A stretch of 64,000 nucleotides of DNA from NCBI GenBank assembly GCA_964019155.1, contig OZ025242.1, positions 88,859,705 through 88,923,704 on the forward strand. Reading direction: 5' to 3'. Made by a program: the position numbers and the translations under genes. Positions 1 to 15,100 of this stretch are shown here, in pieces (positions within the stretch are counted from its first letter, which is position 1; each line of letters begins with the position of its first letter). The stretch comes from Osedax fenrisi (Eukaryota; Annelida; Polychaeta; Sabellida; Siboglinidae). Below the pieces are notes generated by a model. It was not told where the DNA came from and ran no database searches. It worked only from the letters and a program-made list of their open reading frames with translations.

Positions 1-35
1 AATTGTTTAGTTAATATTATATGATTAATAGCATA

Positions 36-73
<38 letters not shown>

Positions 74-480
74 CTTTTTAATGTTATCATATTTAATTGT
101 ACTAAAATATATCTTTATAGTTTTACACGAAAAGAAGATATACATATATGTTATATATATACATATGATATTCTTCATATAGGCTGCATTAATATTATAA
201 TTTAATAAGTATTATCTTGATATCTTCATAGTTGTATACTACTACCTACCGTATATACACCACTACCTTATAAGGTAGTGACTATAGTTATTTCTTCTTT
301 GGATAAACATATCTTTATACTTAATTGTTGTATTATTAATAGGTGCTTATCCTAGATGCTTATTGCTTATCGATATCAATAATTGTCAACAATATGTATG
401 TAATTGTACAATAATTCACATGTAATGCACACAAAGGGCTATCTTTATTAATAAAAAACCGAACCCCTCAATTTTAGTAC
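1..480. other. AT-rich noncoding stretch
   Basis: No gene is visible here. The stretch holds a (TA)n microsatellite at about 38-71 and otherwise low-complexity AT-rich DNA up to the LINE fragment that begins near 484. Confidence 0.6.
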
Positions 481-483
481 ACT

Positions 484-1180
484 AAAATCGTTCTTATCCC
501 CGCCTAGTAAAACGTGGTGTTCCCCAAGGTTCTGTCGTTGACCCAATACTCTTTAACATCTACCTAATTGCCATCATCAACCTTATCTTAAATTCTCCAT
601 TCAGCTTCCATACGTATGCGGATGATATCCAACATATGTATAATATACAATAAAACATGTGTACCTGAAATCCTCTCCTCTACTATTACTACCATTAACA
701 ACTAAATCCCAATTAACTCCCTCATCTTCAATCATATTAAAACACAGGCTATCTTCTTCCACTCAGTAGCCAAACTTTACTAACACCTCATTCAATAAAT
801 ATGAATGGATAATTTATCAAGTACTCAACTTATGTCAAAAATCTTATTATATTTGACAGTAATTCCAGTTTTTATAGAAAACTTTCCCACACAAAACTAT
901 GAACTACACTCACTACGCCCTATTCTCCATGCAATAACAACACCAACCGCTACTATTATAGCTTATTCCTACACCATACCTCTATAAGACTACTGCAATT
1001 TCATCATTTACAATACCCCTTTCTATAAGCTACACATTTTTAATAATTCGATCGCTAGGTGCATATTCAATATACAAATACACCACACCCTTATATCTGA
1101 ATTCCTAACTAAACTCCGCAGCCTATGTACTACTGGAGTAGGACATATACCTATAAGTATACTTCCTATATGTATACGTA
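484..1180 (+). pseudogene. Decayed LINE reverse transcriptase fragment (L2/CR1-like)
   Basis: Frame-broken remains of a non-LTR retrotransposon pol gene. Around 512-630 the + strand reads a motif-5-like block GVPQGSVVDPILFNIYL followed by HTYADDIQ, which carries the catalytic YADD box. Farther on, about 690-780 resembles the LNPTKTEAIFFH block, and 975-1050 reads SYTIPLYDYCNFIIYN. The last piece closely parallels SYIIPLFDYCNSLLFN in the larger element at 15.1-17.9 kb, so both belong to one family. Stops and frameshifts are frequent; this is a dead fragment with no endonuclease domain visible. The clade is assigned from motif similarity recalled for L2/CR1 elements, not from a search. Confidence 0.75.
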
Positions 1181-1530
1181 TAAACATACTCTATAATCAA
1201 ATAATTTGTATTATGATATTTAAATTATTTATAAATTTCGTTATTTATTCAATATTGATTAAAAATTTAATTCTAAATTAATATAAATAAACAATACAAA
1301 TATTCGATAGTAAAATAATGATGTATAATTTAAATTTCACAACAAATCACGCGTAATATTACCTCTACTCGATTAGGTATTTATATCACTATTATATAGC
1401 TACATACCTATACACATAGGTAGGTACCTACATATACACATATTTAGGTATGTATCTATATACATACCTATACACATACACACACATAGGCATACCTACA
1501 TATGCACACACAAATTCGTACAGGACGTTT

Positions 1531-1556
1531 CACTGTACACTGTACAGTGTACAGTG
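1531..1556. repeat. Perfect 26-bp palindrome
   Basis: The 13-base half cactgtacactgt is followed directly by its reverse complement with no spacer. It can form a cruciform, but it also has a simple TGTAC-type internal repetition, so it may only be a by-product of microsatellite slippage. Confidence 0.8.
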
Positions 1557-1604
1557 TACGTCGTATATACATACAACTACACATATACACAGTTACACAT
1601 TGTG

Positions 1605-1625
1605 TGCACACACATATACACATAT

Positions 1626-1688
<63 letters not shown>

Positions 1689-1690
1689 GA
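1605..1690. repeat. Compound (CA)n(TA)n(CA)n microsatellite
   Basis: Alternating CA, then a TA run at about 1639-1676, then CA again. Low-complexity open frames on both strands here are artefacts of the repeat. Confidence 0.9.
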
Positions 1691-2139
1691 CGAGTATATA
1701 TATAATATATAATAAAATATAACTAGAAATTTTAATTAAAACAGTTATAATACTAGATCATATTTATTAATTATAACATAATTATTACATCATAGGACCT
1801 ACCTTATACGTAATAAAATATATGTATTACCTATACATGCCTTACGTAATACATGCGTTCATTATCGTAGCTATATACATTTATATACATCGCTATGACA
1901 TACAGATTACTGGCATGTATTAAATTGTTGGTAGGATGTAATATTATTATATGCTATAACATATAGGTAGCATTATTATAATGTGATCAAATCATATAAA
2001 TAACTGAATACAACCTTACAGTTAGCCTTTGGATACATCTGATCTGGAAATTGTTCTCAATATAGTGATATATATTACAAATTTGGATAATATAAGGCAC
2101 AAAAACAGACATTGATACCAGAAAATATTACAATGGAAG

Positions 2140-2288
2140 GTGAATACCATGCGCTCGAATCATATAGATCAATACCACATTAATGTAGATAACATTTTAG
2201 AATTGCAACGAAGGAAAGAAGAAATAGAAATGAGAGATGCTACATTATTCACAGAGAGAAAAGAAATGTATCTTGAAATGAAGGTTAT
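2140..2288 (+). CDS. Unrecognised exon-like ORF, Glu/Lys-rich
   Basis: A short open segment encodes a charged stretch containing ILELQRRKEEIEMRD and TERKEMYLEMK, which looks like a coiled coil. It ends at AAG|GTTATA, a possible splice donor with T at +3 like other donors in this window. Its phase (0) does not match the first PCF11 exon seen at 6566, which needs a phase-1 partner, so it cannot be the exon immediately upstream. Alternatives are the C-terminal coiled coil of a transposon-associated SANT/MADF-type protein or a chance ORF. The product is not recognised. Confidence 0.25.
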
Positions 2289-2334
2289 ATATAGAATTAT
2301 ATTATTTATATATTACTTACTTTTTAATTGTATC

Positions 2335-2960
2335 CAATGACTCTTGAATCATAGGGGAAATATGAATATTTCACACAACAACGTCGCCATTTGTTTCGAT
2401 CATTTTTCATAATCAGTAGGTCGCCGAGATCTTTGGATGTCCATTTGAAAATGTTTTCCATCAATTCCATCTTTGGACGGAAACGAGGTCTTACACCTTC
2501 GATTTGTCCTTGTTGAATAGTTTTAGCGAATGTATTGTTACGTGATACGTGGCCAAACTAACTCAATTTTTTTTGATAATTGACAACAGTGACGTAAACT
2601 TCCCAGCATATGTGTTAATTTTCTCTTTAATGTAGATATTCGCTTTATGCTCTCTGTAATTTATACCTAATATTCATCTGTGTGCTTTCTTTTCGAAGGC
2701 TCAAGGTTTTTCTCCATATTTTCAGTAATCGTCCAAGCTTCGCATCCATAGAGTAATATTGAGAGCAGCAGTGCTTTATACAGATTGCATTTTGTTTTAA
2801 AGCCAATTTTTATACTTGTCCTATAGTTTTTAATATTATCGAAGCCGATGTAGAGGTGGCTAGTCTTATTCAGATATCTGCTTGACTGGGTCCATATTTA
2901 GTTGTAATGTTTGCGAGACTACCGTAATGATGCCGCGGTTTGTGTTAACTTAGTAACGTC
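2335..2960 (-). pseudogene. 3' fragment of a LINE pol gene (RTE-like)
   Basis: Read on the - strand, about 2690-2800 encodes YKALLLSILLYGCEAWTIT, the hallmark block near the C-terminus of RTE-type and related LINE polymerases. After a frame change, 2340-2500 reads RPRFRPKMELMENIF and then DRNKWRR, which fits the terminal GRPRxxW and DRxxWR blocks. Several stops and frameshifts are present and no catalytic domain remains, so this is a dead, truncated copy. The clade is inferred from remembered motif patterns. Confidence 0.65.
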
Positions 2961-3217
2961 CACAACCGCCCCATCGTAGTATCCTTTAGAAATTGTTTGA
3001 TTTTAACTATTTCTCAAATCTTTACAAGAATAGTAAATTATATTTATTTAAAATGCTAACCTTTCATTACTGTGATTATAATATACAATTATATAATGTG
3101 CCTTATATATATATACTAGGTGGTCGGGGCCCGGCTTCGCCCGTGATCGCGCGTAACGTTCACTTGTTGATGTAATGTACTCGGGAGGTGATGTAACGTT
3201 CACTTTCAATCGTTCCA

Positions 3218-5310
3218 CAAATTAAAACTTAACCCAACCTAACCACAACAGTGAAAATATACTTTTATAGGCTCACTCGGGAAGTAATGCAGCTAAAAAA
3301 AACCACCAATATTAAAACTTAACCCAACCTAACCAAAACTATGCAAATATAATTGTATAGGTTCACTCGGGAAGTAATGCAGCTAAAAAAACCTACACAA
3401 ATTAAAACTTAACCAAACCTAACCACAACCGTGACAATATACTTTTATAGGCTCACTCTGGAAGTAATGCAGCTAAAAAAAACCTCCAAAAATTAAAACT
3501 TAACCCAACCTAACTACAAAAGTGAACATAACTAAAACTCAAAATACCAATGACAACATACACACATTTATCAATATGCTTTTATAGGTTCACTCGGGAA
3601 GTAATGCAGCTTAAAAAAACCACCAATATTAAAAATTAACCCAACCTAACCACAACCGTGAAAAGCTACTTTTATAGGCTCACTCGGGAAGTAATGCAGC
3701 TAAAAAAAACCTTCAAAAATTAAAAATTAACTCAACCTAACCACAACTGTTAAAATAACAATATAAATAAATATGATTGTATAAGCTCACTCGGGAAGTA
3801 ATGCAGCTTAAAAAACCACCAATATTAAAAATTAACCCAACCTAACCACAACCGTGAAAAGCTACTTTTATAGGCTCACATGGGAAGTAATGCAGATAAA
3901 AAAAACCTCCAAAAATTAAAACTTAACCCAACCTAACACAACCGTGACAATATACTTTTATAGGCTCACTCGGGAAGTAATGCAGCAAAAAAAAACCTCC
4001 AAAAATTAAAACTTAATCCAACCTAACCAACACAGTGAAAATAACAATATAAATAAATATGCTTTTATAGGTTCACTCGGGAAGTAATGCAGCTAAAAAA
4101 AACCTCAAAAAATTTAAACTTAACCCAACCTAACCACAACTGTGAAAATAACAATATAAATAAATATGATTTTATAGGGATCACTCGGGAAGTAATGCAG
4201 CTAAAAAAACCACCAATATTAAAACTTAATCCAATCTAACCACAACAGTGAAAGTATACTTTTATAGGCAAACTCAGGTAGTAATGCAGCTAAAAAATAT
4301 CTACAAAAATTTAAACTTAACCCAACCTAACCACAACTGTGAAAATAACAATATAAATAAATATGATTTTATAGGCTCACTCGAGAAGTAATGCAGCTAA
4401 AAAAACATCCAAAAATTAAAACTTAACCCAACCTAACCACAACTGTGAAAATAACAATATAAATAAATATGATTTAATAGGTTCACTCGGGAAGTAATGA
4501 AGCTAAAAAAAACCTACACAAATTAAAACTTAACCCAACCTAACAACAACCGTAACAATATACTTTTATAGGCTCACTCGAGAAGTAATGCAGCTAAAAA
4601 AAACCTCCAACAATTTAAAATCAACCCAACCTAACCACAACTGTAAAAATAACAATATAAATAAATATGCTTTTTAGGCTCACTCGGGAAGTAATGCAGC
4701 TAAAAAAAACCTCAAAAAATTAAAACTTAACCCAACCTTACCACAACCGTGACAATATACTTTTATAGGCTCACTTGAGAAGTAATGCAGCTAAAAAAAA
4801 CCTCCAAAATTAAAACTTAACCCAACCTAACCACAACATTGAAAATATACTTTTATAGGCTCACTCGAGAAGTAATGTGCTAAAAAATACCTACACAAAT
4901 TAAAACTTAACCCAACCTAATCACAACTGTGCAAATATGCTGTTATAGGCTCACTCGGGAAGTAATGCAGCTTAAAAAACCACCAACAATTTAAACTTAA
5001 CCCAACCTAACCACAACTGTGAAAATAACAATATAAATAAATATACTTTTATAGGCTCACTCGGGAAGTAATGCAGCTAAAAAAAACCTCCAAAAATTTA
5101 AACTTAACCCAACCTTACCACAAGTGTGAAAATAACAATATAAATAAATATACTTTTATAGGCTCACTCGAGAAGTAATGTAGCTAAAAAAAACCTACAC
5201 AAATTAAAACTTAACCCAACCTAATCACAACTGTGAAAATAACTATAACTAAAAATATCAATGACCACATACATATATATATATGATTGTATATGCTCAC
5301 TCGGTATGTA
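3218..5310. repeat. Irregular satellite array (~20 units of ~90 or ~107 bp)
   Basis: Each unit carries three landmarks: a cttaacccaacctaacc word, a variable AT spacer, and ggctcactcgggaagtaatg followed by cagc and a poly-A stretch. Counting the gaagtaatg landmark gives about twenty units. Units fall into two length classes according to whether the spacer includes aataacaatataaataaat, and the classes are interspersed rather than blocked. Divergence between units is moderate, so this is not a freshly expanded array. The left edge at about 3120-3218 is a GC-richer divergent unit with actcgggaggtgatgtaac. The right edge decays near 5310. No open frame is present. Confidence 0.9.
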
Positions 5311-6565
5311 TTGCATATATAATTATATAATAGATTTTATAAAAAATATTTTTTTATAAATCTATATTTTTTTTTTGACTGTATGATGACATTTGGCGAA
5401 ATAATAAAATAGAGATTGAAACCCTATTATTCATATTTTCATGATTTTTCTGATTTCATTACGTGTATTTTCGTACTTCTAATCTGTTGAAACAATAATT
5501 TATATGAAAATATGACCGGAAGTCGGTCAAATAGACTACTCTCAAATCATGTATTTTTCACTATTTCAGCCGTAGCTCGAAGAATATTAAACATAATAAG
5601 TCCCAATTTATAAAATTATATTCTATTTTAATTATCTATTTAATAAAGTTAAAATTATTAAAATCGAATAATTATTGTAGATTTTGATTTTTTACATCAC
5701 TGTATCGTATCACCTATGTTTAATAATGTATGTTTACATGGCGTAGATAGGAAATAATTAATATTAACTCGATTTTACTCGTTCTTGAATTTCACCTCAA
5801 TAATACGGGTAAAAAATTCCGATGCAACAGTTGTTATTTAGATATTCAAACCGGAAGTACGATTTCGTAAATTTACGTAATGTATTCGAAATTAAAGAAA
5901 TTCATTTTTACGAAATTATTTACGATAAAATTCTCCACGATAATGTTTGTTATAAAAATTTGCGTCGAATTTAAATTTTTCGATTACGTAAATCGACTAA
6001 AAAATGACCCTATTTAACGATTATTGGTATCGCGCGAATACATATCCAAAAAAGTAAATCATCTATTTCAAGCCCGCTGCCCCACTTTATCACCCGCTTT
6101 CGCGAAATCCTTCTACTTACACACACACACACACACACAGACAGATTATATAATATTATTATGTTTTATTATTCTATACAATATTATTTCGTATAATATA
6201 ATATTACTGACTTAATATATTATTGTATACAACTCCACCAGAACCTCAATAATGAAACTCATAAGCATTCTCACATGTCCAATCATACGAAACCACCACC
6301 ACCACCACCTCAAATTGACAGTAACCGTTTGTATCTATCATTACGTACACATTTAAATGTATGTAATAATATATGTATAATTAAGTTATAAATATTAATA
6401 ATTGTGTGTGTGTTATATCTCAAATATAAACTACTATATACCAAATATTAATAATATATCTCTAATATTGATAATTAAAATATATTTCATATTAATATAC
6501 TATTGTATAATGTTGTAAAGGTATTATTTACATTATGAATACATACCCTACTATAATTTCTACAG
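5311..6565. other. AT-rich noncoding stretch upstream of the first visible PCF11 exon
   Basis: No exon is recognised. The stretch holds a (CA)n run at about 6119-6138, a CCA triplet run at about 6293-6309, and a patch at 5770-6040 rich in tacga/acgat words of unknown origin. It ends in a good splice acceptor, atttctacag, at 6556-6565. It is probably intron, since more PCF11 exons must lie upstream. Confidence 0.5.
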
Positions 6566-9603
<3,038 letters not shown>

Positions 9604-9732
9604 TGTTAAAATTTAGTTATTTCAGTTTTTCATGAATATTCTAGTAGATATATCGTTATTTTTAGTAAACAATATGTTAAATTAAATGAAATATATATAC
9701 ATATATAATAATTACCTAATATAATACTATAG

Positions 9733-9804
9733 AATATGCCGGAAGAAGTAAAGAAGGTTGAAGTTAAAAAGGAGAAGGAGGAAATGAGAAGGGACAAAAA
9801 GTAG
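9733..9804 (+). CDS. PCF11: Duplicate last exon of PCF11 (alternative or unused)
   Basis: Identical in protein to 9532-9603: NMPEEVKKVEVKK, then a Lys/Glu-rich end and TAG. It is preceded by the same acceptor, actatag. If the first acceptor is skipped, the same peptide results, so the duplication changes only the 3' UTR and possibly poly(A) site choice. Confidence 0.7.
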   Translation, partial: NMPEEVKKVEVKKEKEEMRRDKK

Positions 9805-11223
9805 TGTTGAAAAGAAATTTTGTAATATAATTTCAATTCTGATAACCATTAACATATAATTTGTAAATATTGTATATATGTATGCGTGTGTGTATCTGCG
9901 GAATATATCGGAAAAGTATTGAATATATCGAATAATTATCTTTACCTCATTCATTTCATTTAGGTAACCTAAGTATTTAAATATTTAATTTATTTATCAA
10001 TACAAAAATTATAAATGAATCACTATTTTTTATTGAACACATTTTATGTATTTGATATATTTATATAATATATCAGTATAAATATAAGTATAAATAATGA
10101 TTAGTATAAATTATCACAATATGTTGTTCCTTCTTATTTGCATCTGTATAATTATTAAGTATATTGAAAAAGGTAATAGATGAATATACTAATTTTAATA
10201 TATATATTATAAATACTCAATACTAGATAATGATATATTTATAATAATCAGATATAAAACATAGTAAATATATCAATTAATGATTCATATAATAATATAA
10301 TTTGATGTAATTGATACTACTTATAACATAAAATATTAATTTACATTATCTAGTTAAAATCTTAGAATCTCATAATTATAATACTTAATTTTATTATATT
10401 AATAAATTTGTTTGCTTATATAACTTCATAAATAAAACAAAATATTAAATTGGCAAATTATTTGTAATTATTAAACAAATATTTATCTTCTGACACATAA
10501 ACATCTATTCCTAAATAAAGATTTAAACTATCTTAATCGGTCCTATAAATCTAAAATTAATGATTTGAACCTGAATCTGTAGTTTACTTGTGAAGAAAAG
10601 CTTCATCCAGCCAATAGGAGCAGTTAATCTGATTATTTATTCAGCGATTGCAGTTTCATTACTATTCACGTATATTCTTATCCAATGTTCATTATCTTCC
10701 TCAAATATCTATTTAAATAGTTATAACGGCTTGTTATATCGATAATATTTGTTATATGATACCATATATTAGTGTATTTAAATATTATACCTACTCCTAT
10801 GATTTAGTATGTAAATTGTGTAGCACATAAGAGATCTCTTAAACATAAATATCACTAGTTATATTATCCGTAATAAAATTTAAATATTTTAATATATAAT
10901 TACTTTATAATAATATCTTATGTTTATTGTTTTATAGTTATCAGGTATTAATATATTATTAGTAGATATTTATGTTATTTTATATCTGTAAAACACACAA
11001 ATATGCAAGTTTAATACTTGTAATATTATTTTGAATAGGCTTCCAAGTTTAGTAACTAGTACTAAAATGTATAAATATAAATATATAAAACACAATATAT
11101 AAAATAATCATAGTTAGTTATACGAAATAAAAGTTAATATCACATTATATACTATTAATATCAAATAGATTAAATTAATATATAGTCCTTCTAAATATTC
11201 TATTAAGTATTTCTAATATATAC
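9805..11223. other. AT-rich noncoding stretch between convergent genes
   Basis: No exon, RNA gene or transposon motif is recognised between the end of PCF11 and the - strand F-box exon. The stretch is low-complexity AT-rich DNA and presumably holds the 3' ends of both convergent transcription units. Confidence 0.5.
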
Positions 11224-11390
11224 CGATTGATATGTATCTAAAGTCAGTCGTACGAAGTCTTCCAGTGAGAGATGTTCGCACACATTGTACAGTAGTTCGG
11301 TGGGCAGTCGAGTCAGGTAGTCATAGCAACCGGTGCTCAGGCGTAGGTCGTGAGCTAGGGTGACGCCTCCGAATATGTAGAGAATGTATC
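11224..11390 (-). CDS. F-box domain exon (FBXO36-like?)
   Basis: On the - strand, acceptor ccccatag is followed by a 167-nt open segment that is GC-richer than its surroundings. Its C-terminal part reads CYDYLTRLPTELLYNVCEHL, then SLEDFVRLT. This is the F-box consensus (LPxELLxxIxxxLxxxDxxxL), which binds Skp1 in SCF ubiquitin ligases. The preceding YILYIFGG followed by the F-box recalls the arrangement in FBXO36, where a short LDYVINL-type helix precedes the domain, but that link is from memory. The likely donor is TCG|GTATAT at 11221-11223. The exon needs a phase-1 partner upstream. The substrate is unknown. Confidence 0.6.
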
Positions 11391-11883
11391 CTATGGGGGG
11401 GGGAGGTAGGTGTAATGTTGTAGTGTACAGTGACTGTAGAGGAGGACATCATAATAATTAAGGACATAATAATAATAATACATTTATTTGGTTTAACGTT
11501 AAGGCTACACTTGCCATGAATATTAACCACTATTTATGAATAATAATCAATATAATAATTATTTTCATACTGCTAGCTTGTTCGAGGTGGTGTAGAGTGA
11601 TTGTAGATTGCGTATAATACATGTAATGTACAAATGTATAATATATTTATCATATCGATATATTTGAGATTATTCACATGAGTGTAATTAGTAGAATAAT
11701 ACATAATTTATACGAACTTATGATTATTTGATATAAGCGTACATTCAATACAATGTGAACAATATACGACGTACATTATCACCCTTATACATTGTTTTAG
11801 TTACATTATTATTATTTTTAAATTATTAGTTATTATTAAATTATTCATTACAGTAGTTTTTAGTTTAGATTAGTTTTGATTAT

Positions 11884-12090
11884 TTATACAATGTGACCGT
11901 AGAGTAAACAATCAAGAGAAGCGTAGTTCGCACCGGTGGTACAAACTGGGGGTGCTGTAACAATGGCGACGAGGGTGGGGCTGGAGATGCCGGGGGTGCT
12001 TATGGGATAAGCGGGGGCAATGGGGACAGCTGTAGCGACTCGTGTCGCTAACATCGGAAGCTTGTGACCGGCTATACGTAACCGCTTCAC
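11884..12090 (-). CDS. GC-rich candidate exon, frame unresolved
   Basis: A GC-rich patch stands out from the AT-rich surroundings. Two - strand frames are open. One gives a Pro/Ala/Thr/Val-rich peptide (APAYPISTPGISSPTLVAIV) ending in a stop at 11884. The other, after acceptor gtatag near 12075, reads RYSCPHCPRL then HLQPHPRRHC, which loosely resembles a C2H2 zinc finger but with 13 rather than 12 intervening residues. It lies upstream of the F-box exon on the same strand and may belong to that gene. No frame is chosen with confidence. Confidence 0.3.
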   Translation of the reverse strand: MKRLRIAGHKLPMLATRVATAVPIAPAYPISTPGISSPTLVAIVTAPPVCTTGANYASLDCLLYGHIV

Positions 12091-12312
12091 CGGTAGCGAA
12101 TGTTAAATATCGTAATTAGGTAATATTTTATTAGTTTATTTCAAAATTTAAAAATAATTTAAAAATAAATCTGTCCGTCAAAATGATTGATTATATAAAT
12201 TTAATTTAAAATTATTATATATGAACACATATGCGTACGTAATATTAACCATTATTTAAAAGGTTATTCTAAAATAGTTTAGTTAAATAGTTAAATTAGA
12301 TTCGGTTTAAAC

Positions 12313-12407
12313 TTTAGTCAGATCCTTCTCTTCTGTGAGCTTATCTCCTTCTCCTGCTTCTGTTAGGATATCTTTGTCATCTTCGGTGAATCTGATACTT
12401 CGAGGGC
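12313..12407 (-). CDS. Acidic candidate exon of the F-box-side gene
   Basis: On the - strand, after acceptor caccccccag, 95 nt encode PRSIRFTEDDKDILTEAGEG and then DKLTEEKDLTK. It ends at AAA|GTTTAA, a possible donor with T at +3; without splicing it would stop two codons later. It could be an internal or final exon. Same strand and spacing suggest the gene that carries the F-box exon. Not recognised beyond composition. Confidence 0.35.
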
Positions 12408-12429
12408 CTGGGGGGTGTGGCTAACTTTA

Positions 12430-12925
12430 ACAATGTATTATGTAATAACTATGGGGAATAGGGCAGCACTTGCTAATCAAACATTGAATTATAATACCAA
12501 TTGCATGTTTAGATTCAACCTATATTTAGCATATATTTTATAGTAATATAATTCCATATATATATATGTATATATCTTTACCTCTACAAATAACAAAAAA
12601 AAATTATTTTATTATATTTTTTTATTAATATTAAATATATCGTTCAGATATTTGATATTAACTTTTGAAATTGTTTTAAATATTATTATATTGATAAACC
12701 ATATTTATAGAGATTCCTAATTTATAATTTTCAAATTAATATTACTAATATAAATAAGTGTATATTTTACTTTTACTAGTGTATATATTATATTAATATA
12801 TACAAACAAAGAGTTCTTATCTAAAATAAGTATTCTACTTTATTATTTTTGTTTAATATATAGATGATTATATTGGTGCAATTCTGTACAAATATGTCAC
12901 AAATATTACCATTTTTTCAATATAC

Positions 12926-12980
<55 letters not shown>

Positions 12981-13387
12981 AATCTTAATATAATATAAAT
13001 AACATTTTGGAAATTAGGAAACTAGTACATTCAAATATATTTCTAGAATGAGAGAACCCTCGCCTATTTATTTACATGTTAAACCCGCAATGACGGATTT
13101 GGTAAATTCTCTTAAACTTAATCATACCTATAAGATATATGCTACCTATGTTACTCAATAGATATTATACTTGCATGTAGTTTCATAGTTATGTTAATTA
13201 ATTAATTATATATTTTTAATATATAAATTAACAGTACAATTTTAACTATAATGTTATTAATTTGTAAAATGATAAATAATGTTCTAATAAATGGATAGAG
13301 ATAAGGGATATAAGATACTGTGATACATAATTTGTAATAATGCATGTATTTAATTATAGAATAGAAATCTGTCAAATATATATATAC
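12430..13387. other. AT-rich noncoding stretch
   Basis: No gene is seen. The stretch contains an (AT)n microsatellite at about 12929-12977. Confidence 0.6.
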
Positions 13388-14055
13388 CATCGATATAAAG
13401 AAAGTGGATACACAATTGATGCACGCAATACATGTAAAAGATAGATACGTGAATGGTACTTTATTCAATAATTTAATAAAATGATATCAAAGATTTTGAT
13501 TGGATATTAATCATATTATATATGTCAAATATTAAAACAGTAGGTTTTTCGTCGAAATAGATATAAGTGACTTATATCTTTTAGGATTTAGATTATGAGT
13601 ATCAATAACATAGTATGTATCTTCAATTTACCTTACCTTACCAGGTCGAGCTTGCTCGGCATTCATTGACACGTTTTCATGGCGTTTGGAAGTTCATCTA
13701 AGGTGCAATCTGTATCTTCAACCAGTTGATCAATATATGTCTTAGCTGGTCGTCCACGTGACCGTTGACTGTGTTGAGGTTGCCACAGTAATACAGTACA
13801 TGCCAGTTCGTTATCGGCTCTCCAACAATTTAAATCTCTTCAATTTAAATACATTTAATATATATAAAAAATTATGATGAATTTTAATAAGTTATATTTT
13901 AAATATATAATTTTATTTTTAGTATAAATAATACATTAAAATTGATCGTAATTATCATTATATATGTATAAATATATAATAATTTAAATTTTAGTAGGTA
14001 TTTAGTAGTAGATTTTGACTGCAGCTCCACTATCGCAAAGTGCCATACACTATAG
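13388..14055 (+). mobile_element. MITE copy, one end missing, with nested LINE fragment
   Basis: Begins with the terminal sequence catcgatataaagaaagtgg. It then parallels, in reverse orientation, the complete copy at 51451-51935: shared landmarks are catgtaaaagatagatacgt, gtaggtttttcgtcgaaa and gactgcag...gtgccatacacta. The right terminal repeat is not found, so the copy is truncated or decayed near 14055. Interior 13631-13836 is a foreign insertion. Confidence 0.8.
13631..13836 (-). mobile_element. 206-bp LINE 3' end (RTE-like) inserted in the MITE
   Basis: Flanked by an 11-bp direct repeat tcttcaattta (13620-13630 and 13837-13847) that matches uninterrupted MITE sequence elsewhere, so it is a target-site duplication. 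On the - strand it reads RGRPAKTYIDQLVEDTDCTL and then LDELPNAM, the typical C-terminal tail of RTE-type LINE polymerases. It ends in tandem GGTAA units. A severely 5'-truncated, dead-on-arrival insertion. Confidence 0.8.
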
Positions 14056-15100
14056 TGTATAGTGTACACTATATATATATATTCAATAGTTTATTTACAA
14101 TAGTTTTATATCAATTATATATACATATACTTATTTTGTAAATTAAAATCACAAATAAGATATAAATATAGTGCCAAAGACAGGACATATTATAATATAA
14201 CACATATTTTGTGAAATTTGTATTTACGCTTGAGTGATTTATATACAATTAAATTAATAAACTCAATTTTAAATTAATGATTTCAATATTATTATATTAA
14301 AATCATAATATAATTTAATAGGTATTATATTATTTAGAATGTTAATATAAATAATTTAGAAAAACATTATTAATTCAACCCAAATTTTAATAATATATTT
14401 ATGAAGAAATACAAATTTAAAACAAATAAATGCATTATATTTTATATATAAGTCAATACCTCTGGTATTTTTGAAATCATTTATTAAATATAAGTTAATA
14501 TACCATTGACAAGTATCTATTTATGAGTAAACAAATGTATCAATGTAGAGATAGAGAGCGTATGTCCTGTCCTTGATATAACTAATATGTATTATAAACA
14601 ATATATTTACATAGGAGATTTTAAAATAAATGAATATTTATATAGTTACGTATTTAAATATATATTGATATATATAGTAATATATTAATATAAAATATAA
14701 ATATATTTTAATAATTAAATCCTCTTATATAAATATATTTATATATGTACATAGTAAAACTATTAAAATAACGACTGTAGTTATAATTAATGATAGTAAT
14801 AATGTTGTGGTATCAAATAATATTTTGTTAACAAATGAACACCTAGATGATCTATATAGAATATTAGTGATACATTTAACAGATATGTTTAATTCATTAT
14901 TCATATAATATAATATATTTTTATAAAATTAGATAATAATAAATATATGCGAGCAATTTAAATAATAGCTTTTTTTACTATACTCTAGTGTTTTTTTAAA
15001 TATTAATACAAAATATTAAATTTTTTGTAAATTAATTAAAATATTTTTACTAGCTTTTCCAATATCATATTTAATTAAAAAAAATGCATTATTATATACT
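14056..15100. other. AT-rich noncoding stretch with a diverged copy of a dispersed repeat
   Basis: No gene is seen. About 14855-15060 resembles 19760-19960 and 44880-45060 (shared gatacattt, tagataataataaa, atttaaataatag, ctatactct landmarks), an older copy of sequence from the large duplicated block. Confidence 0.5.

Larger units (their letters stand above)
1181..2100. other. AT-rich noncoding stretch with microsatellites
   Basis: No gene is seen. The stretch contains TAGGTA-type short repeats at 1376-1500, a perfect 26-bp palindrome at 1531-1556, and a compound (CA)n(TA)n(CA)n microsatellite at about 1605-1690. Confidence 0.6.

Noticed and set aside
3120..5310. CRISPR-like array
   Set aside because: The repeats are diverged, differ in length and lack unique spacers, and the DNA is clearly eukaryotic; this is a satellite.
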